Shown here one piece after another: positions 1 to 6,182 of a stretch of 51,177 nt of DNA (positions are counted from its first letter, which is position 1; every line of letters starts with the position of its first letter). Made by a program: the position numbers and the translations under genes. The notes beneath the pieces are model-generated. The model had not been told where the DNA came from and did not search any database. It worked only from the letters and a program-made list of their open reading frames with translations. Source of the stretch: a virus; the IMG/VR virus record IMGVR_UViG_3300045282_000148, positions 1 to 51,177 of that record; one strand, given 5' to 3'.

Positions 1-127
1 AGCTATACAACTCATTAAAGGTCAATTGTTTCGCGAGTTTAATGCTGGTTCAGGGATGGCCCAATGGAACAAGGAAAACGCCAATGCTCTCGATTACCAG
101 ACAAGTCCGCTACGATTGCTCACACAA
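1..127. repeat. Left copy of exact 127-bp terminal repeat
   Basis: Bases 1-127 are identical to bases 51051-51177. A 127-base overlap equals a common maximum assembler k-mer, so this is best read as a circular contig cut at an arbitrary point rather than a biological terminal repeat. The unit length without the duplicate is 51,050 bp. The gene beginning at 50350 reads in frame through the repeat into 2-388, which supports circular closure. Confidence 0.95.
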
Positions 128-388
128 GGGGCGATCCAAGCCGGCAATCGGGTCGCAACCCAAGCCGCAAAACTTATCGGAGGCGAGAAAATCCCGGACA
201 ACATACCCCCTAACACCAAACGAGCCGCTGAAATGATCCAGGAAATGCCCGGTGCCGCGGGAGTCGTCTATGGGGCGGCGCGGAGCATCATGGCAGGGTT
301 TGGCTTAGGCGGGGGTGATGACGATACTCCCGATAACCAGCACAACCAGGAATCGAAGAAGACGAGTGTCGGAGACGGCCCCAAATGA
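2..388 (+). CDS. C-terminal part of tape-measure-position tail protein (continues from 50350)
   Basis: This is the end of the gene that starts at 50350. Joined across the junction it encodes about 362 aa. The portion here is Ala/Gln/Asn-rich, with a Gly-rich stretch followed by an acidic and polar tail (GGGDDDTP). A TTG at 26 opens a frame but has no role if the molecule is circular. The next gene's ATG overlaps its stop (ATGA, 385-388), so translation is probably coupled. Confidence 0.8.
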   Translation, partial: AIQLIKGQLFREFNAGSGMAQWNKENANALDYQTSPLRLLTQGAIQAGNRVATQAAKLIGGEKIPDNIPPNTKRAAEMIQEMPGAAGVVYGAARSIMAGFGLGGGDDDTPDNQHNQESKKTSVGDGPK

Positions 389-1362
389 ATACCGACGTGC
401 TCAAGTCTAACATGCTCAGCCTGGCGTCCGGCCCGATGCCGACGCTTCCTAATCCGTGCGATACAATCCCCGGCGGCAAGCAAATCCTCTTCTTCGAGGC
501 TTATCAAGAATCCGGCGATGCCTTCACGGATGAACGAATCAGCTTTGACCAGAATTCGGCCGCCATGATGAGGTACTGGACTAATTGGGATGCGATCTCC
601 GATCCAGCGTTGGCTCAAATCCTGCGCACGACGCTCGTTGGAGGCTGGTATGAGCCGACAGGCGAGAAGATCACTCCCCACCAGCATCCTTACATTCCGG
701 GACTCTATTGTAAAGACATCGTGAGTGTTCAATCGGTAGCCTGCGGACCACAGGACTTCGCCGGAATTAGGACGCCGATTCCGTTTCAGCTCGGATTATT
801 GACGCTCAGTTACACGAGTCGTCCGTATGATATGGGAGCAGAAACCGCCTACGACAATGCCAATCTATACAATCCGAACTGGGTTGAAGTCCGCATCAAA
901 CAAACCAATCAACACAGCAATTTCGGTTTCGCAATTTGGGCATTTGATAGCGATAATCTCCCGGCCACTTTGGGCAATTTCGTAACGTCGGGAATCAGCT
1001 ATATCACTTGCATTTTCCACGATATTCCTGACAGTTTGCTGTACTCCGGAAATGGCCTAGCGCCGAAAACAGTATTTCAAGATGATCTTGGAAAAGTAAA
1101 CAGTACAACTCTATTCGGAATGACTAGATGGACCATACTTGCCGACAGTGCTGATATTGAGCCTTACGGAGACTATTTTGATCCGGCAATCAATCATAAC
1201 ACCGTAACGATCAACTTCATCTACAACAGCATCGGCTGGAACAAAACAGCGCGATATAACGGAACATATGAAAACATCCATTATGTCGGCGATGCAAGTC
1301 AAAAGCCCTATAATGAAGTCAACTTCCTCCAGGCTTTTTTCAACAGAATCAATCCGCCATGA
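385..1362 (+). CDS. Putative minor/distal tail protein
   Basis: The 325-aa protein has no signal peptide or membrane segment and a mixed beta-type composition rich in aromatic residues and Asn, such as IYNSIGWNK near the C-terminus. No family is recognised. It is the first gene after the tape-measure-position gene in the same operon, where siphoviruses normally encode distal tail or tail-tip proteins, so that role is inferred from position. Its start overlaps the previous stop (ATGA), and its own stop overlaps the next ATG at 1359. Confidence 0.55.
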   Translation: MNTDVLKSNMLSLASGPMPTLPNPCDTIPGGKQILFFEAYQESGDAFTDERISFDQNSAAMMRYWTNWDAISDPALAQILRTTLVGGWYEPTGEKITPHQHPYIPGLYCKDIVSVQSVACGPQDFAGIRTPIPFQLGLLTLSYTSRPYDMGAETAYDNANLYNPNWVEVRIKQTNQHSNFGFAIWAFDSDNLPATLGNFVTSGISYITCIFHDIPDSLLYSGNGLAPKTVFQDDLGKVNSTTLFGMTRWTILADSADIEPYGDYFDPAINHNTVTINFIYNSIGWNKTARYNGTYENIHYVGDASQKPYNEVNFLQAFFNRINPP

Positions 1363-1979
1363 ACCGGGCTAAATTTGGAGCCTTCAAGACGCGAGTTTTG
1401 GCAACCCGCGATCCAGTTATATCTGGCGCTAACAGCGCTCAAATGCCAAACGGCGATCCGCGTTTTGCGATTCCAAGCACTCGGACCGAGGTTGTGTTTA
1501 CGGCCTTGATTGGAGGTGACCCCAATTCCAATGGCGGTCTTGACTCGAACGGCTATCAACAGTGCTATCTAGTCACTTACGAATTCGGGATGACCGGCAC
1601 GAGTCAATGGCCAGAAGCTCGACTGGATGTAACCGACACGAATAGCCCGAGCGCTAATTTCGGTGCTAAGGCGTTTGTCTATTCCTTTCGGTTCAGTTTC
1701 ACGCACGACTCGCCAGACCCTACGGACGATGGATTCTTGCTGTTGAAGCCGACCGTCGCTTCCGCGACTGCTCAAATGGCAAAGGGGCAACTTACCGGAA
1801 CTCTGACGCTCGGCGGCAGCGTCAACGTCTCAGTTGCCGTTGCTATCAATAGTACCGTGTCCGGAACGATTGTAGTTCACGACAGCAACAGCGACTTTAC
1901 GGGCACAAGCGGCAAGCACTGCCTGTGTGTCTATGATACGACTCATGCGCGCTGGGATTTTATTTGGGTCGCGTGCTGA
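1359..1979 (+). CDS. Putative minor tail protein
   Basis: The 206-aa protein is rich in Ser, Thr, Gly and Val and looks like an all-beta virion protein, with a repetitive beta-strand stretch around residues 145-175. It ends in HARWDFIWVAC. No named domain is recognised. Operon position and ATGA overlap with the upstream gene suggest a tail-tip or tail-decoration component. The next gene's ATG directly follows its stop codon. Confidence 0.5.
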   Translation: MNRAKFGAFKTRVLATRDPVISGANSAQMPNGDPRFAIPSTRTEVVFTALIGGDPNSNGGLDSNGYQQCYLVTYEFGMTGTSQWPEARLDVTDTNSPSANFGAKAFVYSFRFSFTHDSPDPTDDGFLLLKPTVASATAQMAKGQLTGTLTLGGSVNVSVAVAINSTVSGTIVVHDSNSDFTGTSGKHCLCVYDTTHARWDFIWVAC

Positions 1980-2477
1980 ATGGCCGGTATTCAAGTCCAA
2001 CCATGCTGTTGTTCTCATCCTCCAGGTGTGGATTGTCCCGACAATTGCATATCGGGCACGACGCCGCAAACCATGCAGGTGAACTTTCCGAGCGGCGGAT
2101 TCTCTAACGGGGATTGCTCAACCTGCATATCGGCACTGGACGGCCATATGTTTACTTGCCCGCAATGCGTTGGGGCTTACGGCTCTGGAACCTGCCCTTC
2201 CGGTATAGATGTCTGCGAGTGGGACCTAGAAATGAATTGGTGTCCTTTTCACGGAAGCGGTGGCTTGACCGTTGGGTTCAGCATCATTGCTCACAGAATT
2301 GTCCTCAGCGTATTCCTCTTTGCTCCGCGTACCTCCGCGGAAGCTGGCTGGACGCTCGATCTCGGGCCAGACACGACGCCGGTCCCTTGCAATACGTCGT
2401 GGACTGTGCCCTTGACATCATTCCCCGGATTTAGCTGCAGCGCGTATCCTGCCACGGTCCAGGTGACGGCCGTCTGA
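1980..2477 (+). CDS. Cysteine-rich tail-module protein
   Basis: The 165-aa protein contains 14 cysteines, opening with QPCCCSHPPG and continuing with paired motifs (DCSTC, TCPQC) in its first half; the second half is beta-like. The cysteines could bind a metal or form disulfides in the extracellular virion. Similar Cys-clustered proteins beside tail genes are, from memory, common in planctomycetal phages and prophages; that is recollection, not a search. It starts one base after the previous stop and ends TGATG with the next gene. Confidence 0.55.
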   Translation: MAGIQVQPCCCSHPPGVDCPDNCISGTTPQTMQVNFPSGGFSNGDCSTCISALDGHMFTCPQCVGAYGSGTCPSGIDVCEWDLEMNWCPFHGSGGLTVGFSIIAHRIVLSVFLFAPRTSAEAGWTLDLGPDTTPVPCNTSWTVPLTSFPGFSCSAYPATVQVTAV

Positions 2478-2959
2478 TGCTTCACAAGTTCCCGCCTCCG
2501 CCATGGCCCGACCGCATTGTCTGCGAGGTCTGCGGTCACAAGGTCGCGCCGAACACGCTAGACTTCGATCCGGCTAAGGTTGATCCTGAATGCGGTGAGG
2601 GACCGAAGCCGGAGCCGCCGTGCGAGGGTGCGTGTCCGGGCGAGGAGTACATGATTCTGACCAATACGCTCGGTTTGCGCGCTAGCCTTGGCTGCGACTG
2701 TCCGAAGATCAAGGCGGACATGGATCGCTTGAAAATCGAAGGCTGTATCGCACAGCGAGAAGAGTTAATCGCTCGGCTGCAAAAGAACTACGCGGCTCAT
2801 TTTAGCTACAAGGACTTATTCGCCGCTGCACGCCGAGCCAAGAAGCGCGAAGCGTTCAAGCTGCTTCGGAAGCTGCGGAGGCTCAATCCAAACGCGGCTA
2901 TCGAACGGCTTTTCGATTTGGCCATAGAGAAAGCCGTTAATGATCGGCCGGCGTCTTGA
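2477..2959 (+). CDS. Zinc-binding-like protein with conserved C-terminal Cys motif
   Basis: In the 160-aa product, the N-terminus shows CEVCGHK, a half zinc finger. A Pro/Glu-rich Cys segment (PCEGACPG) follows. The middle reads GCDCPKIKADMDRLKIEGC, a CxC-then-GC arrangement I associate with small phage or planctomycete proteins that end glycosyltransferase- or tail-linked genes. The C-terminal half is basic and helical. The function is unknown. It is the last plus-strand gene of the tail operon and overlaps by 23 bases the convergent gene at 2937-3134. Confidence 0.55.
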   Translation: MLHKFPPPPWPDRIVCEVCGHKVAPNTLDFDPAKVDPECGEGPKPEPPCEGACPGEEYMILTNTLGLRASLGCDCPKIKADMDRLKIEGCIAQREELIARLQKNYAAHFSYKDLFAAARRAKKREAFKLLRKLRRLNPNAAIERLFDLAIEKAVNDRPAS

Positions 2960-3134
2960 CGTTGCCGGCATTCTGACCCGGTTTGAGGGGTTGCGCTATC
3001 TTCCCGGTGTTTTCCAAATCCCATTGGATAATGCCCATCACCACAGCGGGAATGACGAAAAACCCCAGTACGAGCCAGATCACAGCACTATTCAAGAACT
3101 CGCCCACATCGGTCTTAATTGGTTCATTCCTCAT
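2937..3134 (-). CDS. Small single-span membrane protein
   Basis: The 65-aa protein has one hydrophobic helix at about residues 16-38 (VIWLVLGFFVIPAVVMGIIQW) and a polar C-terminal tail. The ATG at 3134 was chosen because AGGAG lies 8 bases upstream (3143-3147), while the alternative ATG at 3139 runs straight into a stop. It lies behind its own promoter and a structured leader (3148-3234), so it is regulated separately from the neighbouring operons. A holin or superinfection-exclusion role is possible but unsupported. Confidence 0.65.
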   Translation of the reverse strand: MRNEPIKTDVGEFLNSAVIWLVLGFFVIPAVVMGIIQWDLENTGKIAQPLKPGQNAGNVKTPADH

Positions 3135-3147
3135 GGCATGGTCTCCT

Positions 3148-3234
3148 AAAAAGCCCCCGGCTCGCGCCGACTTCGGCTGTCACGCTGAAAGATGACGCAA
3201 GCGCGGGGGCGTGAATTGGGATAGCGTGACAGCC
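3148..3234 (-). ncRNA. Structured leader RNA A: attenuator-like pseudoknot
   Basis: Read on the minus strand. P1 is a perfect 12-bp stem (GGCTGTCACGCT, 3234-3223, with AGCGTGACAGCC, 3186-3175). Its 36-nt loop holds the 5' arm of P2 (3210-3194). This pairs with 3168-3153 by 7 bp, one bulge and 9 bp including two G-U pairs. P2 is followed at once by TTTTT (3152-3148), then the Shine-Dalgarno AGGAG and the ATG. P2 plus the T-run is a credible intrinsic terminator. P1 and P2 overlap in pseudoknot order. Leaders B (16652) and C (40865) share this arrangement. Confidence 0.6.
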
Positions 3235-3244
3235 AACGCCCTTC

Positions 3245-3273
3245 AGCATAGGGCAGCTCTATAGCGATTGCAA
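3245..3273 (-). promoter_or_regulatory. Minus-strand promoter for leader A and the small membrane gene
   Basis: On the minus strand there is TTGCAA (3273-3268), a 17-bp spacer and TATGCT (3250-3245). Transcription would begin about 6-8 nt before P1 of leader A. TTGCAA is its own reverse complement and also serves as the -35 box of the divergent promoter at 3268-3296. Confidence 0.5.
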
Positions 3274-3296
3274 GCTGAACGGGGGTACAGTAGACT
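3268..3296 (+). promoter_or_regulatory. Plus-strand promoter with leaderless geometry (alpha-CTD gene)
   Basis: TTGCAA (3268-3273), a 17-bp spacer and TAGACT (3291-3296) precede the ATG at 3304 by only 7 nt, so the predicted transcription start coincides with the start codon. The bases before the ATG (caggcATGAGC) match a motif shared with the other leaderless-type promoters in this genome. Confidence 0.55.
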
Positions 3297-3303
3297 TTCA
3301 GGC

Positions 3304-3627
3304 ATGAGCGATTTGAACGCATTAGCCGATTTGCTCGAAAGAGCAGCCAAGGCACTCCGCGAGTGCCAGCGACTTCTTCCCAAAGAACAAAAAGAGGACC
3401 AATCTCTCATTCTTAGAACTGAAATCAGCGGAAGGCTGTTTAATGTTTTAAGACATGCCGGGATCAACACTTGGGAGCAGGCGGCATCGTACAGTGAGGA
3501 TGATTTTCTTTCTGCAAAGAATGTCGGCGAGTGCACCGTTCGTGAACTTGCTAAACGTCTGTGCGAAAGAGGTCTTCAATTCGCATCTTTGCCTGAATCC
3601 CCGTGTCGATTACCTACTATCGGCTAA
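3304..3627 (+). CDS. Stand-alone RNA polymerase alpha-CTD-like protein
   Basis: The 107-aa product begins with an amphipathic helical N-terminus (residues 1-40), followed by a domain closely resembling the C-terminal domain of bacterial RNA polymerase alpha. Matched blocks include RLFNVLRHAGINTWEQ and KNVGECTVREL, then ERGL. Against E. coli alpha-CTD, the DNA-contact positions R265, N268, G296 and E302 are kept, while K298 is replaced by Cys. It lacks the alpha N-terminal dimerisation domain. It probably binds UP-element-like DNA or transcription factors and modulates host RNA polymerase. The ATG sits 7 nt after its -10 box. Its stop overlaps the convergent terminase by 4 bases. Confidence 0.75.
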   Translation: MSDLNALADLLERAAKALRECQRLLPKEQKEDQSLILRTEISGRLFNVLRHAGINTWEQAASYSEDDFLSAKNVGECTVRELAKRLCERGLQFASLPESPCRLPTIG

Positions 3628-4814
3628 GCTGCGGTCGAGTGGATGAGGCTATCGAGGGCCATGCTCCAAGCATCGAGACAGTCATCATGCGTCAATGTGC
3701 TTGGGAAATCGCGCCCCTCTCGGATCAACTCCCAGCCACCTTCATTGGCCAGAACCTTCACCAGCTTTTGATGCAATGGTGCAGCAAGGCGTTGAATCCT
3801 CGTGGTCTTATGCTCGTGGAGCTTCACTGGAACGAGCTTTGGCATTCCACCTTCGGGCCACATGCTGCGGAAAGAATCAGCGGTCCACAGCGCCATGCCG
3901 CTACAGTCGACGACGAGCATTTCAGGTCGATAACGATCCGACAATTTCTTTACATGCTCAAGTAGCTTCGGTCCAGACGTTCTCAGGGCTTCCACGTGAA
4001 GGTATTGTTTGTGATTCGACCAACCGAGCATGACAATGCCCTGATAATCGCTGGCCATATTTCCTTCCGATAGATCAACCGCCAGAGCCGAGCGCTGATA
4101 CGCCTCTGGAATCGAATCCACGAGCACGTCTTCCCAGTATTCTGCGGGCCAGATAGCATCCGCCGAGGCGACAAACTCGCCCATGTATTCCTGACGCCAA
4201 GCACTTTCGTTGTAAGGCGTCCGCTTGGCCCTGACTTCTTCTTCCGTAATTGTAGGGTTTACCCATGTCGGGTAATGCAAATGAAGCCATTCTGGATCGT
4301 TCTTTGTCGCTTGATAAAGGTCATGCAACCAGTTTATCCCGTTAGGGGTGCTCGCCAGCACAGCCCAGCCGCGTTTATCCATTAACGCCGGACTTAAATC
4401 TTGCTCCCACACGCTTCTCTTCACGAACGCCGCCTCGTCAATCACCAATCCGCTCAGACCGCGGCCGCGGAGCGATTTATCGCCGGCTGCCGAAAGGTAT
4501 GTGATCCGACTCCCGTTCGGCAGGTAGAACGTGTTTTCACTCTTGCGAAACAGCACGTCATGCCGGTGTCCAAGCACCTCATGCATGGTGTCTATTCCCA
4601 CGCCGATCTGGATGGCTGTCGGGCCGATCCACCAGTAAATGCCCGGCCGCTGCCAGGCGCGGGCTAGGACGCTCATTGTGGCCCCCTGCGTCTTTCCAGA
4701 GCGGCGACCAGCGATGCAAATCGTTCTCGGCCTGTCGGTCAGAATCAATTCCGCCTGATGGTCCCAAGGCGAGATTGCCAAGTCAGTTGGATTCAGCGGT
4801 GGTGTCGATGCCAT
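3624..4814 (-). CDS. terL: Terminase large subunit (DNA-packaging ATPase/nuclease)
   Basis: In the 396-aa product, the ATPase domain shows Walker A GRRSGKT (residues 36-42), Walker B GLVIDEAAF (D126/E127) and the ASTP coupling motif. The nuclease domain shows spaced acidic motifs LAVDLSEG, MLVVDCSG and THDDCLDAWSMA. It translocates and cuts concatemeric DNA at the portal vertex. It is short for the family but has both domains. It overlaps the presumptive small subunit by 32 bases. It lies on the minus strand at the end of the fibre operon, about 16.6 kb by the circle from the portal gene. Confidence 0.95.
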   Translation of the reverse strand: MASTPPLNPTDLAISPWDHQAELILTDRPRTICIAGRRSGKTQGATMSVLARAWQRPGIYWWIGPTAIQIGVGIDTMHEVLGHRHDVLFRKSENTFYLPNGSRITYLSAAGDKSLRGRGLSGLVIDEAAFVKRSVWEQDLSPALMDKRGWAVLASTPNGINWLHDLYQATKNDPEWLHLHYPTWVNPTITEEEVRAKRTPYNESAWRQEYMGEFVASADAIWPAEYWEDVLVDSIPEAYQRSALAVDLSEGNMASDYQGIVMLGWSNHKQYLHVEALRTSGPKLLEHVKKLSDRYRPEMLVVDCSGMALWTADSFRSMWPEGGMPKLVPVKLHEHKTTRIQRLAAPLHQKLVKVLANEGGWELIREGRDFPSTLTHDDCLDAWSMALDSLIHSTAA

Positions 4815-5142
4815 TCCGCCTCCAATCCAATAGCACTACCTTGGGATCTTCTTCCTGCGTCTCGCTGACTTCGGTCAGATCCGGCGACTTGATAGGCGTG
4901 CCGATTATCGTATCCACAACCCACTTCTTGGCGTCCCCATTGCCGGCTAGAGCTAGTTCGATAGAGTCTCGCATTAACTGAAATAGCTCTTCCGGCTTGA
5001 TAGAATCGACCATGATCCGCTTCAGGTCAATGACCTTCTGACGCATATTGCGGACATCCTTCGCGACCTTTTTTCCGACACTGCCATTCAGTCTGGCTAT
5101 AAGTGGTTTCTCACCATTTGAGTCTGGATTGTTGTTTACCAT
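4783..5142 (-). CDS. terS: Putative terminase small subunit
   Basis: The 119-aa protein is charged and largely helical, with the central motif AKKWVVDTIIGTPIK. It lies immediately upstream of, and overlaps, the large terminase gene, the classic position for the DNA-recognition subunit. No clear helix-turn-helix is visible, so the assignment rests on position, size and composition. It starts four bases after the upstream beta-helix gene ends, within one minus-strand operon. Confidence 0.5.
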   Translation of the reverse strand: MVNNNPDSNGEKPLIARLNGSVGKKVAKDVRNMRQKVIDLKRIMVDSIKPEELFQLMRDSIELALAGNGDAKKWVVDTIIGTPIKSPDLTEVSETQEEDPKVVLLDWRRNGIDTTAESN

Positions 5143-5145
5143 GAT

Positions 5146-6171
5146 TCACCAACTCTTGCTAAGGCCGCCGTCGGCCCCGTCACCGAGACATGACGACCAT
5201 GTACATCGTAGCGCGTCTTGGACATATGGAAACTCAAGCTGCAGGTCGTAGAACGTTGTCGCGCCGTTCGGGTTGATGGCGATTTTGAGTCCCATGATCT
5301 CGATTGCTGCGCGGCCAGCCGCGTCACCGCCTCCGCCACGATCCACGACTCCACAGATTCTCGGCGTCCACGAACTGTTCGCGTCTTGATCCGCTTGCGA
5401 GCGTCCCTTGAGATTCATTTCGCAATCGTAGAGCCTGACCGGGCCGCTGCGAGCAATCACACCGAAGCAGCCGCCGTTGGTTTGGTTGCTCGTCTCACCG
5501 CGAGAGTTCGACAACGAGGCGTCACCAAAGATTCGGCACCTCCGCAGCGTCACGTCTTGTCCGTTGCCGCTGTTCTCGGCAGCTACGCCTACTCGACCAG
5601 TTGTGATGTCGCAGTCTTCGAGAGTCAGTACATTGCCCTCAGACCAGCAATAGCACGTCCAATCGCGGCACCACAAATTGCAACGCCTAATGGTTGCGTT
5701 GAAAGGTCCAGGTGGTAGTCCGAAAGCTCCGTTGTCGAATCCGACGCAACGGCCGTCTTCGGCGAAATACCAGCAGTCGTTCTTGAGCGTCAAATCCTCA
5801 ACGACCGTGTTCTGCAACGCGAAGCTGCACCCGAGCGTGTCCGAGATAATCGAACTCGTCAGGATCGTTTTCTCGCGTCCCATGCCGCGAATCGTTACGT
5901 GATCCGGTAGGATGACGTGGCCGGCTGCATTAGGCCCGAAGTCGAACGTACCTAACCCGATCTTGAGCAGAGCACCCGGCGACACTCGCGGAAGTACGTA
6001 CTGCTGCACCATGTTGCCGAGTGATGCCGCTTTGCGATCGGTCGAATAGAAGCTGAGCGGCTGTTTCGCGCCCGGATTGTAAAGCAGCACGTCGCACGGC
6101 TGGCCGTATGGACCGATGATCGGCGGCGTGGGCGATGGATTGTACGGCGGGGGTTGTGGTCCGATGCTCAT
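5146..6171 (-). CDS. Right-handed beta-helix tail protein
   Basis: The 341-aa protein has a Pro-rich N-terminus (about residues 5-25), then repeated short beta-turn units such as VTIRGMG, VVEDLTLKND, ATIRRCNLW, LTLEDCDITTG and VTLRRCRIF. These are typical of the parallel beta-helix of pectate-lyase-like tailspikes. It is probably a receptor-binding or polysaccharide-degrading spike. Several Cys residues recur at equivalent coil positions. It follows the larger LamG/beta-helix protein with only an 11-base gap. Confidence 0.7.
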   Translation of the reverse strand: MSIGPQPPPYNPSPTPPIIGPYGQPCDVLLYNPGAKQPLSFYSTDRKAASLGNMVQQYVLPRVSPGALLKIGLGTFDFGPNAAGHVILPDHVTIRGMGREKTILTSSIISDTLGCSFALQNTVVEDLTLKNDCWYFAEDGRCVGFDNGAFGLPPGPFNATIRRCNLWCRDWTCYCWSEGNVLTLEDCDITTGRVGVAAENSGNGQDVTLRRCRIFGDASLSNSRGETSNQTNGGCFGVIARSGPVRLYDCEMNLKGRSQADQDANSSWTPRICGVVDRGGGGDAAGRAAIEIMGLKIAINPNGATTFYDLQLEFPYVQDALRCTWSSCLGDGADGGLSKSW

Positions 6172-6182
6172 TGTTTGGTTCC

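Noticed and set aside
1-127. Biological direct terminal repeat
   Set aside because: The length equals a standard assembler k-mer and the repeat lies inside a gene, so it is best explained as contig overlap.
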